Shown: piece after piece, positions 23,777 to 33,863 of the stretch
How positions within the stretch are numbered: position 1 is the first letter of the stretch
Layout: the number at the start of each line of letters is the position of its first letter
Source of the DNA: Filosporella fistucella
Taxonomy: Eukaryota; Ascomycota; Leotiomycetes; Helotiales
Direction: 5' to 3'
DNA: 64,000 nt
Assembly: GCA_030077755.1 (NCBI GenBank)
Contig: JAQJZZ010000010.1
Location: forward strand, 496,001-560,000
Translations under genes and position numbers: made by a program
Notes under the pieces: model-generated
Databases searched by the model: none
What the model was told of the DNA's origin: nothing
The model's input: only the letters and a program-made list of their open reading frames with translations

Positions 23777-25365
23777 TCACAATTTCGGAGTTATACCACC
23801 GCCCATCAAATCCTCATCATTCACCAGCACTTGCCTATCTAATGTCCTCTCCCCTTCTTTACCTTGCATGATAACATTATACGCCTTCTGCCCCTGCGGC
23901 AAACTTCTCCACTGCCACCTCTTCTTAATTTCCTTCTCCGGACCAAGAAGCTCTTTTCTCTCAATGATATCTACAACATACTTTCCCAACACAGGCAAGT
24001 ATTTAAAGCCGTGACCAGACCCACCAGTTGCAACCATCAAGTTCTTCCTTCCTGGGACACGATCGATAACCAGATGGTTATCAAAAGAATCGTTGTACCA
24101 GCAAAGACGAGACTTGATGATTGGGACATTGTGTTCATTGAGCTCGGGGAGATTAGTAGCGACGAATTTCTTGATGACTCGGAGGGCAGTTGATGGGATT
24201 GCAGTCACTTTGGCGCCTTCTGTCCAGCGTGTTATGGGTGTACTGCGTACTTTGCCATCAGCTTGCACGACTGGATTTGTGTATCTATTCCTGTCAGCAA
24301 CATCTCTCCGCAAGCCTCCACATCTGGATATTTACTTTGTGCCTCTATATCCAATCTTCACAACCCCATTTGGATCGCGAGGGAAACCATAAATTCCCCC
24401 TTCAGCACCATCCCTCATACCAATCTGATACGTCGGAAAGCTCTCTGGCGCAAACCGTTTCCACAACGGCGATGCTCTCGGAATCTGATAGGAAACGACT
24501 GATCCAGCTGTGGTCTCACAGAGCCCATCCAATTCAGGCACGATGGTAGGCGTCCATCCACCACCCGCCACAATGATCAACTCAGCAAGATGCTCAACGC
24601 CATCCACAGTCTTGACACCAGCTACAGCACCCTGCTTCCCCCCCCTAGGAATGAATTCTAGAAAGTTTCCTTCTTTTCCGAAAATAAATTTCACTCCAGC
24701 TTGCCTCGCTTTATACAAAGCAAACAGACATGATTTATCAGCATACACTAATCCCCCCATCGTGTCCAATAACCCACCATACGGTAACCCTCTTTTCGGG
24801 CGATTAAAAGGATCAACACAATGTCCAAACCCCGCTTTCTCTGCTCTTGCGATATCATCTGCCTTGTTTACTATGAACTGAGTATGCCCCTTCCCTAACG
24901 ATATCAGGTGATCAAGTGATTGTTGCTCGAACGGAGGTAATGGCTCTTCTCTGTCAATCACAGATAACGTGCCGGAGTTTACATAGAGAGAATCTTTGGA
25001 TGTAAGGCCTAAGGGAGCGTTGGGACCAAGGGATGAGAGCTCGGCGTTCCATTTTATGAAGACTTCGCGGGCAGCGAGAGCGAGGTTGGAGTAGATTGTG
25101 TCAGAGCCATAGGCGCAGCGGAGGACTTTATTGAGATCTGGTTTCTGTTAGATTATTGATTTGTAAGTCAAGAGGGCAAAATACCAGCTGAGGCGGCATC
25201 GCAGCCTTTGTCGTATGCGTATAAGGTCTTGTCATAAGGTTGCTTGTCCAATACCGTGACATTTGTATACCCTCTTTGTCCGAGATGCAAAGCTGTGCTC
25301 AGCCCAAAAACGCCAGCTCCGACAATAAGTATTTGAGCATCTTTAGAGAGCTTTTCATCTGCCAT
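23777..25365 (-). CDS. FAD-dependent amino-acid/amine oxidase (sarcosine/pipecolate/saccharopine oxidase type)
   Basis: A 498-aa DAO-fold flavoenzyme that oxidises secondary amines or N-substituted amino acids, releasing peroxide. Exons 25365-25185, 25137-24336 and 24290-23777. The dinucleotide-binding motif near the N-terminus is ILIVGAGVFGLSTALHLGQRG. The next signature, CDAASADLNKVLRCAYGSD, spans the first intron and matches the pipecolate/saccharopine/sarcosine oxidase branch rather than true D-amino-acid oxidases. The C-terminal flavin-contact motif is ATGGSGHGFKYLPVLGKYV; the equivalent of the covalent-flavin Cys is not obvious. There is no clear C-terminal SKL signal (it ends GGGITPKL), although TPKL is weakly PTS1-like. 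It is convergent with the regulator gene and divergent from the permease gene. The exact substrate (saccharopine, pipecolate, sarcosine or fructosyl amino acid) cannot be told from sequence. Confidence 0.88.
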
Positions 25366-26040
25366 GATTGATATACGATCGTTCTTTCTAGAGCAATTCT
25401 GGTTCCGAGATTTCAAGGTTTCCCAATCAAATCGTCTCTTCTCACTTCTCAGCATCAAGCTACTCTTCAACACTTGCAAATAAATGACTAAACTCTTTCA
25501 ATCTCAATAATGCAAGGAAAACCATCACGCTACTCGAGTATCTCAACCCCTACCTGTATCTTCAAGCATGCAATCAATCGGCCTCATCGGCCAAAACCCC
25601 GTTATCCCAAAAGTGGGGTGAGTGTACATCTTATCCCTCCCACCTTCAGAAGGATAATTCCGCCTTCCATGACCCAAGCTGTCGATCCGGAAGTATACGA
25701 ACAAGGCCCCAGTACCTCCTTAGCCATGTCATACTCTTTGCTCATCAGGAACATACCTGGTTCATAGCCAGCTTATTGCCATGTGGGGCATATGGAACCT
25801 TTGGAGGATATTGGCAGTGCTTATCAGAGAATCACTATGTCCCATTCTTGGTTTGTACTGTACTGGAAGATTAGTGATGCTATTCAGATAAGGAGCTTAT
25901 CTGTGGGCAAGGGAGTTGGAAATGCTTGTCCAGCAGCGGTAATGAGTGCATAAGTAGGTATCTGCTCTCTTCGCTTCAAGCTCCATTTCAATTCTACGTC
26001 GCAAGTATATTCCTTATCGTGGTTTGTACTTCTCGAAAAT
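25366..26040. promoter_or_regulatory. Bidirectional promoter between oxidase and permease genes
   Basis: 675 bp between divergent start codons of two genes with related functions. It contains a direct repeat of TCGGCC at 25578-25583 and 25587-25592 (9-bp spacing, just under one helical turn) and a TCCGGA palindrome near 25687. CGG-containing words are the usual targets of Zn2Cys6 factors, so these are candidate operators of the neighbouring regulator. An 85-codon frame at 25510-25767 is judged to be chance. Confidence 0.5.
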
Positions 26041-26627
26041 ATGTCGCTTGATGACAAGGAAACCGTTGTTGCGTCGGCAGACGCTGAGAAGGGGTCTGGA
26101 TCAGGAGCCGAGTCGCTCGCGGCAGAAAATGGAGAGACGTTTGTGATTGATAAAGCAGTTGAAAGATCTCTTGTGAGGAAGCTGGATACGAAACTGCTTC
26201 CTTTACTTACGTTGATGTATCTCTTCAACAGTGTAAGTTTTACCTCCTCCCATCAAACCCAGAACTACTCACTAATATCAACAGGTCGATCGAAGCAATC
26301 TGGGCAATGCAAAAACAGATGGTCTTGAAAAAGATCTCGGAATGACAGGAAACCAATATGCGAATACGTTGGTTATCTTCTATGTGACTTTCAGTCTACT
26401 GGATCTTCCTTCAAATTTGTTGCTCAAGAAGTTCACTGCCAAGTACTGGCTACCATTTTTGATGACTGGTTGGTAAGTGCTCTAAGATCCTCATGAGCAG
26501 CGATTCCTAACCTGAAAAGGGGTTCCATGACCCTTCTCCAATGTGCGGCCTATAATTGGGCAGGTCTCGTTACTCTCAGAGTTTTCATGGGTGCTTTTGA
26601 AGCTGGTTTCTTTGCCGGTAATTATTC

Positions 26628-26662
<35 letters not shown>

Positions 26663-27762
26663 TTTCCGTCTCCCACTGATTGATTTACCAGGTTCAATCT
26701 TCTACCTAACTACCTTCTACAAGCGTGACGAGATCGCCTTCCGCCTCGCCCTCTTCTATGGCGCCGCAACTATCGCTGGCGCTTTCAGCGGTCTGGTTGC
26801 CTTCGGTGTCTTTCAGATCCATCATGTCACTGTCCCCGGCTGGAAATTCCTCATGATAATCGAAGGCGGGATTACCGTTCTCCTAGCCGGATTCGCAGTC
26901 TGGTGGCTACCGAAAAGCTCAGCGCATTGTAAATGGCTTTCTGCAGAAGAGAAGGAATGTGCTGCTGCCAGAATGTTGAGAGATAGTAGCAAGGAGAATG
27001 ATGAGAAACTTGATATCAAGGTTGCGATCAAGAAGATTTTGGATTGGAGGATATTTGCGTACGCTATTCTTGCGTTTTCGTACGGGACTGCGTCATCGAT
27101 TGTGGGAAACTTTCTCCCTCAATTGGTGGCGAGATTGGGGTACAATTCTGTGAAGACCAATTTATACACTGTTGCTCGTAAGTGTCTCCTCCCCCAAACT
27201 TCTTCTGAATATCTACTGACCCATCATAGCTTACTGCTGCGGCGCCGTCATCCTCCTCCTAACATGCCGTTCTTCAGATCATTTCCGCGAACGCTCATTC
27301 CACATGGCATTCGCACTTTGTCTAACCCTTATTGGCCTCATAATCCTCGCAACAGTTGACACTCAAAAGAACAAAGCTGTCGCCTACTTCGCCTGTTTCA
27401 TGCTGACCTCTGGTGCCTTTACACCATCCTGTATTTTCCACTCCTGGCACAACAATAACGAAGCGACTGAAAACGGCCGAGCAGCTATCACTGGTTTCTT
27501 GGTTGGCGCCGCCAATTCTGGGGGTATTTTTAGCAGTCTGAGTTTCAATGCCAAGACAGCACCGAAGTATATACCTGCTATTGCTCTTGGAGCCAGTTTT
27601 CAGGCACTAGGTATAATCATTATCTTGAGTTTGGGTGCGTGGTTCAGGTGGGATAATAGGAGGAGGGATAAAGAGCAGGGCGTTGTATTGAAGCCGAAGG
27701 ATGTTTCGACTGCGAGTTTGACAGGCGGGTATGATGACCCGAACTGGAGGTGGACTAGCTAG
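26041..27762 (+). CDS. MFS transporter, anion:cation symporter family (DAL5/TNA1-like)
   Basis: A plasma-membrane permease of 498 aa in five exons (26041-26232, 26285-26472, 26520-26617, 26692-27177, 27230-27762). The first helix ends with the family signature LFNSVDRSNLGNAKTDG, formed across intron 1. TM helices follow with LRVFMGAFEAGFFAGSIFYL (interrupted by intron 3) and RDEIAFRLALFYGAATIAGAFSG, characteristic of the allantoate/nicotinate/vitamin group. Cytoplasmic linker, second bundle and a hydrophilic tail ending DDPNWRWTS are typical. Intron 3 contains an exceptional 33-C homopolymer. DAL5-type carriers move organic anions, dipeptides or ureides; the substrate is probably that of the adjacent oxidase, with which it shares a promoter. 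Confidence 0.92.
26629..26661. repeat. Poly-C tract, 33 uninterrupted C, in permease intron 3
   Basis: A pure run of C from 26629 to 26661 lying between the donor (GTAATT at 26618) and the acceptor (ACCAG at 26691). It lengthens an otherwise ordinary short intron to 74 nt. The exact length is prone to sequencing or assembly error. Confidence 0.9.
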
Positions 27763-28067
27763 ATGGTGGATCCATATGCGAAAGCGTGGTACTGTAGATT
27801 TGAATGAGAGGGGTTCATACCCATAATACCAATATCGATTTACAGTTGGTGGTGCTGTTCCAGTCGGACTGCGAGCCTGCGGACCAACTATTGCTCAATA
27901 TGCTTGTAATAAACTCAACTGGGTAGCGTGAGCTTCTGAGGTTCATATAATCCTGAGCAAGCAAGCCTAAAGTCGACCTATACAGTAGAGTCTATGAGTT
28001 ATTCAAGGTCCTGTGTTTTCGGGATTTTGTGGAACACTAAGGTTCATATTTTGACATTCTGATGCCA
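27763..28067. other. Convergent 3' interval between permease and 1057-aa protein genes
   Basis: 305 bp separating two convergent stop codons. Apart from 3' UTR-like sequence I see nothing. Confidence 0.5.
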
Positions 28068-31000
28068 TTATCCGAGATGCCCGATTTTTCTCGAATCTGA
28101 CAAAATGAAGATGGGTATTGGCCGGGTGGATAGAGCTGTGGAACTGTATTCTCTATGATGCCGTCTTGGATTTGATCCGTAAAACGTCTGCTGAATATCG
28201 ACATCCCTGAGTTCTCGAAGTGTTTCCGATTTCACTCCATGCCACTCTGCCACCAACGACTGCGTTTCATGGTCAGATTCAGATATCATCTTGGCCTTAC
28301 CTTTTCTGGAGGAGTGGCTGGAGTTTGGATTTTCGAATACTTCAAGAACACCTTGCTCTCCAAGTCTAAAGCTAGTTGTTCTCTGGGCATTTCGGACATC
28401 CCAATATGGTCGAGTGCCTTCTGCCTCCACTTTCACAATCCCTTCTTTTTCCAAAAGTAGATCATTGATTTCTAGCCCAGTCTGTAGTACTGGATACCCA
28501 TTTTCCGCCCATCTGACCAGTTTTCCATCTTCTGCAAGACGCTTCGAGGTACAAAGTCGGCCATGCTCATAGTTGAACTCCAAACAATTATCTTCAACCA
28601 CCGCCATTGTCAGAACGTCACGGGTATCTTTCAAAAATCGTGTCCAAGTCTGCTCTGAGCGAAATATAGACATAATGTACTCCTCACTGAGAGTTATTTC
28701 GTCATCAGAACAGTCACTTCCCGAGTCTGATGAATTGTGGTCTCCAGAGGAAGAGCCGTCCACTGAGGTTTCCCCAATGTCCGAGTCGGGCGGTTCTGCC
28801 TCAACAACCCAAAGTGCTTTCAAAGCACCAGTGACTTCATCAACGCCAGTTTCATCAAGTGCATCTATGCAACGGGAAATCGCCCTGCCCAAGACCTCTC
28901 TATACTTTCGGATCTTCCACAAGTTGTGGAAGGATTTGGGACTTCTAAGCGCTTTGAAGTATTTCCCCTCCAAAGACTTCCCCCATTCTCCCCATCGAAA
29001 ATCTCTGCCCTTCAGATAGAGTCTCATCGTTTTGGTTCCCAGAACATCCAGAAGTCTCACTCTTCGGGAATTTTTTGTGCATATGGAAACTTCCAGGCCG
29101 ACATAATATCCAAGCGATACGGTATTGACAAATTCAACGTCCCTCCAGCTTTCAACCAAGGCCATTTTCCAAGTCTGGCCATCTCGACGCTTGTAGGTTT
29201 TTGAAGCGCCGGCTGTGAGACCTAAACCGCCAGCTGTAACTGCAACGGTCTGAGAATCTTTCACTCTATCGCGTCGGGCGGTTCTCAACGGATTCAACGC
29301 TTGATTGTCTTTCAGCCCCTGCTTTATTTCCACGAGGGAACGTTGACAATGATCGCTTTGAGCTAGCTCCAACGAGTTGGATGAAGCGCCTATAAGCAGG
29401 CTATCTCCCCAGTGTATGGCTTGTTTTCTTGCTTTTCCTTGAAGCAACTCTACCTCTGTCCATGGCTCCTGCCAGGAAACCCAATGGCAGAATACCTCGC
29501 CATTATACGGAATTCTGTATTTCTCGAGATCTGGGCTAGGAGGCCATGGCAGGATGGTACCATTACCGACATTGAACTCATATATCTCGTCTGGATTGGA
29601 TTTCAGGCTAGATGCCCACATTGGGCCCCAAATATCCCCAAATGTCTGAATATCCGTCTGGAGGTAGAGTTTGTCGTGCTGTTGACCGTTCTGAAAAGGG
29701 TGGAAGACCCACACATCTCGACGCAGGAAATTGTCAAGACACTGCAACGATCTGCGACGGAAACATATTGCAATCAAATTGGTCAATTCAGAACTCATAT
29801 CCTCTTCCACTTCGTCCATGACCAAGAACTGGCCAGGTATCTGAAAAGACTCCTTCCTGGCTCCGAGATAAGTTTGGTCGAAATGTTCAATATGGGCGCC
29901 AGAGTAAGATATGACAGCGAGATCGAGAATATATGCAACAGAGTAGCACAGATGTATTGCTGTCAATTCTGGATACTTGCTCAGCTCTATTTTTTCCAGG
30001 TATGAAACCGCGCTGCTATCGCTGTTGTAATTAGTCGAGGGGATGCCCAAAAAAGAGAGAATATCACAGCACGGTCCGCACAAGTATTTTAACAGTTGGT
30101 TGTCAGCTCCATCGAACTTTTGAGAGTTGTAATAATAGCTAAACTCTGAAACGAATGTCTTCACCTTCGAAATTGGAAGACGGTGGAGTTTTGCCACATG
30201 GTCAGGTCGCATCGGGTCCATCACTAGCAAGCTAATGAAACTTTCACAGTACCGTTCCGATTTCAATCGCATAATATTTATGTAAACCGAGAATATGATG
30301 TTCCGCAGGTGGAGTAGATGTTTTCCAATGGGGCTTGGCTGAAAGTCTATCCAAGGATCTTCTTCGCCTTGAAGGATACCAAACATTTCAAGATCTGTAT
30401 TCCTCAATACCTCAAACTCCGGCAATGGCATCGGAAAACTCGAGTCGGATGAGGACGATGTGTGAAAGCATAACGCCGAATGCAAGTATATCGATTCTTC
30501 AAGTAGTTCAAGCTTTCGGAAGTATTCAATGGGATTTGCAAGCCTTTCCTCGCATTTGTCCGTGGATGTTTCGCGATCAGAGGAGTTCTCAGGCTCGTCC
30601 TCGGATTCACTACCAATATTTGATGAATTTTGCCCTTCCTCTTTCAAGCTTGTAGCTTCGTCTACTGATGGTAGACTACCTGCCACTTGTCGTGTTTCGG
30701 CCTGTTGCTTTGCATCTTGACTCCTCAGGGAGGTGGCGGAGGATAGTGCATGACGGGTAAATCCAGACGTAGTCTGATGAGTGATCGATCCGCTGCTACT
30801 TGGTACCGTTTTTGGACCTTTTTCTGGTAGACTTGCAAGCTGGCCGCTTCTATTTTCAGGAGGTTTCAAAGTATTACCAATTGGTGCCGCACTTATTTGC
30901 AGGCCAGCATCTCCACCAAAATAAGTTGGAAACGCATATGGAGTCCCTAGCAAGTGCGGACGCTCTGGGGATTCGATCGAACATAATTGCATGGAAGTAC

Positions 31001-31300
31001 GATTCTCTCCGTCGAAAATGTGTTGCCATTTGTCGAGTTTATCTCTGAATAACGCCTGGCTCTCCTCTACTATAACGCTTGGAGTAGACTGGTCACCCAG
31101 TGCAAGCCATCTCAGCAGAATATAGAAGTCTGATGGAGAACGGTGCGCCGAGTGTTGACTTTGTTCTGATGAAGACGAAGATTTGGAGCCGTTCGAGACA
31201 TTTACCGACCATGCATCCTATCCATTCATCTTAGTCTCTATCATATTCTGCTTGAAGAAAAAAGAAACCATCGTACCCTGCGACTATCAAAACTTGACAT
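28068..31300 (-). CDS. Large hypothetical protein of 1057 aa, fungal-specific family
   Basis: Not recognised as a named family. A 24-nt first exon (31300-31277, MSSFDSRR) joins through a 59-nt intron (GTACGA...GATAG) to one 3150-nt exon, extending the obvious frame upstream by 67 residues (DAWSVNVSNGS..., then FYILLRWLALGDQSTPS). The N-terminal 170 residues are Ser/Gln-rich and probably disordered. The middle is a mixed globular region. Residues around 600-760 contain the best-conserved-looking block (AGGLGLTAGASKTYKRRDGQ, FVNTVSLGYYVGLEVSICT, RRVRLLDVLGTKTM). A long acidic Ser/Asp segment (DSDIGETSVDGSSSGDHN) follows. I have a general memory of similar AGGLS-TAGASKTYKRRDG blocks in other filamentous fungi, without function. 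No transmembrane helix or catalytic motif is seen. Confidence 0.85.
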
Positions 31301-32477
31301 GTTATATAATTTAGCCCCGAACCTGTCTGAAAGCGGTATCGACAATGTTCCACAAGCTTGGGAAGTAAAGCGGAATGCGACAACAGTCAGCAGCAGCAAG
31401 GCTAAGTTTGCATATCGCTCAGCACCTAGTCTTGACCTCTTTAGCCAGAGAGATTTGGACTTAAGTATGCTAAGCAGGTGTCAAGTTGAAAGTCTCGCGC
31501 CAAATGTGATGGGTCAGTTGGTGGCTAATCACCTGACCCTTTCATGAAACATTGTACTGCCTCTCCAGGTGAAGGTGTACGGCTGTCCATTTGAATGGTC
31601 GCGCGAGCGAGCGAGTAGTGATCGAAAAATCGGCATCGCTACACATTCTCTCAGCTGCATATTCAGGACCGCACGTGTGAGATGAGGCAGAACCCAGAAA
31701 AGCTGTCGAGGGTTACTAGCCTCGAAAATACCTTACACATAGCGTATGAATGATATTCTAAGTTGAAGGAGGAAGAGGAAAAGTGAGAAAGATGTAGCAA
31801 AGTATAGAAATACATCAGGTACCGAAACGAGGCCCCCTGAGCTAGCGTAAATTTCTGGGCATGACTCTCACGTGGCTATGTAGATGTAGAGTATTTGTCG
31901 GGATGAAGGCATTCCCAGTGGTCACCTGATTAGGCTAGGCCTCACCGCCTTTAGCGAATCAGGTGACTAGGGGTAGATCAACGCCCAGCCACCCTTAGAC
32001 TTAGAAGAATCATCAACAATTATAACCCAGAATAACTGCAGTTATTGGTGATCACCCATTTACCCTGTGAAGCCAACAGTATTATTGTATAACTTACTAT
32101 ACCAGACATGGAGCTTATCAAAAAGATCATAATGAGAAACGATTCTTCCAACTATTTTTGGTACTTCTAATTAAATGCTCTTGGAGTCTCCCGCCCGTGA
32201 TTCACACGTGATCCAAAAGACATTGCTCCCTCTGTTGGCCTTCTCGAAGCTGTGCGACTTCGCAGGAGATCTAAAACACAGATGAGAGAAACCATTATGA
32301 TAGCAAGCTTTAGAGTCCGAAAGGTGCTTTATATCGCACTAATCAGCAATATAAAGACGGTCAAGAATTATTGAATGGTAATATAAAAAATAGAGAGGTC
32401 TTCTCACATAAAATATATCTCCATCTGAAATACCACTCCGTTTCCTGCCCTATCCCCCCTCCATATATCACCACACT
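31301..32477. other. Intergenic region with inverted repeats
   Basis: Contains the promoter of the 1057-aa protein gene and the 3' region of the aldo/keto reductase gene. A plus-strand frame (31299-31547) is antisense leader and is not accepted as a gene. Two hairpin-forming sequences occur, at about 31513-31540 and at 31921-31967, both built on TCACCTGA. An AT-rich part is found at 32090-32420. Confidence 0.5.
31921..31967. repeat. Inverted repeat, 11-bp perfect arms (GTCACCTGATT)
   Basis: Left arm at 31921-31931 and right arm at 31957-31967 are exact reverse complements with a 25-bp loop. The pairing continues imperfectly inward (GGCTA-GGC against GCCTTTAGC) and outward (CCC/GGG). The same TCACCTGA core occurs in a second hairpin about 400 bp upstream. 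Confidence 0.7.
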
Positions 32478-33420
32478 CTACGACCTATCACTCTCCTCAA
32501 AATAATCCCTCCAAAAAGTCCTAAAATGAAATCCCTCACCCACCTTCCCAATCTCCTCCATTTCACCATCTTCCAATCTCATCCCCAAAACCTCTAGATA
32601 TTCCCTCAATCTCTCCCCATTCCCACTCGTAGAGACTGGTATAACGCCTTTCTGGATACACCATCTAAGTAAGACCACTCCCTCACTGACTCTATATTTC
32701 TCTGATAAGCGTTGAAGTGAACCATCTAAAGGCCCACCTCTAGCTCTAAGTATAGGAGTGAGAGGCGAATATGCCATTGTGGCGATTCCTTGGGACTTGT
32801 GATAGTCTAGCAGAGATCCATGTTGTAAGTAAGGATGAAACTCGATTTGATTTACCACGGGTCTAATTTCCGCCGCTTTGAGGAGAGTTTCCAGATGCGA
32901 TTGCAGAAAGTTTGAAACACCAATCATTCTTGTCTTTCCTGCCTTCTGCACTTTCTCCATTTCACGCCATATATCTTGTATCTCCTTGTCTGACTGGAAG
33001 GAGAAGGGAGAGTGGATGAGATGAAGATCGATATAGTCGACGCCTAGATTTCTGAGTGTGGTTTCAAGACCAGACGAGATGGAGTGGATGTTTGTAGAGA
33101 CTTTGGAGATGATGAAGAGGTTTGAGCGGGGTATGGAGGAGCTCTTGACAGCATGGCCGAGTTCTAGCTCAGAGTTGTATATCTCGGCACTGTCGAGGAG
33201 GTGGTAACCGGTGTCGATGGCTGTTTTGATACGACTGACTATTGTAGAATCGTAGCCCGTGGAGGCATCGCGTTTCCAAAGGCTCGTTCCTGTACCGTAG
33301 CCTATCTGAGGAGAATAAGTCTGGGTGAAAGACTGTTCGAGGGGGGCGACATACTATTGGAATCTGCTTTTCGTTTGGGAGAGTCATAAGTGGGATATCC
33401 CTGACATCCATCTTTCCCAT
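32478..33420 (-). CDS. Aldo/keto reductase
   Basis: An NADPH-dependent carbonyl reductase of about 297 aa. Exon 1 (33420-33355) ends LPNEKQIPI and joins IGYGTGTSLWKRDAS in exon 2 (33305-32478) through a 49-nt intron. The catalytic tetrad can be seen: Asp and Tyr in LLDSAEIYNSE, Lys in LFIISKVSTN and His in LHLIHSPFSF. Other family marks are VDYIDLHLIHSP, GKTRMIGVSNF and the C-terminal cofactor segment GVIPVSTSGNGERLREYLEV, where Ser-Thr-Ser replaces the usual I-PKS pattern. The length is normal. A longer start at 33546 would add 42 residues not typical of the family, and would overlap another possible gene, so 33420 is preferred. Substrate unknown. Confidence 0.88.
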
Positions 33421-33515
33421 GCTGTCCCGTTCAACCTCGATGTTCGTATATGAAAGTGTTTCTGCCTTGACAATGAATATCCCACATGACTCTTTCTGCA
33501 CGCCATTCGTATTAT

Positions 33516-33863
33516 TTATTTCATCGCAATGCACAGTCTCCGCCATAGCCTCATGATTGGCGGGTTCTTCCTATCTCTACCCCATTTATGACACCATTCA
33601 CAAAAGAACAATACTGTCATCTTTTCCTCGTGATCTAATCCTTCAAATCGGTGATGCCGGCCGAACAAAAAGTCTGCAGAATTCCAGGCAAATTTATTTG
33701 CCAATTCATTCCAGGCAGTGTCCAATTGAAATTTATGTCGCTGCCTGTCATTGCTGAGAAAGCTCGCTAATCGTTCAGATCTACGGACGGATGCGACAGA
33801 GATTGGCATGGGGCCGCTTGCGGTGTTCTCAGTCGTCAGATAATTGCTGCAGGTAGTCAGCAT
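33516..33863 (-). CDS. Possible small hypothetical protein or exon
   Basis: A 115-aa frame that reads like a protein (SVASVRRSERLASFLSND, NELANKFAWNSADFLFGRHH, VLFFCEWCHKWGRDRKN) but matches nothing I recognise. It lies just upstream of the aldo/keto reductase on the same strand and would overlap a longer form of it by 31 bp. It could be an exon of an unfound gene or a remnant. Transcription evidence would be decisive. Confidence 0.33.
   Translation of the reverse strand: MLTTCSNYLTTENTASGPMPISVASVRRSERLASFLSNDRQRHKFQLDTAWNELANKFAWNSADFLFGRHHRFEGLDHEEKMTVLFFCEWCHKWGRDRKNPPIMRLWRRLCIAMK

Noticed and set aside
25510..25767. 85-codon frame in the bidirectional promoter
   Set aside because: Pro/Arg-rich chance frame; the divergent promoter explanation is simpler.
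31299..31547. 82-codon plus-strand frame
   Set aside because: Lies antisense to the start and leader of the 1057-aa gene, with no domain.
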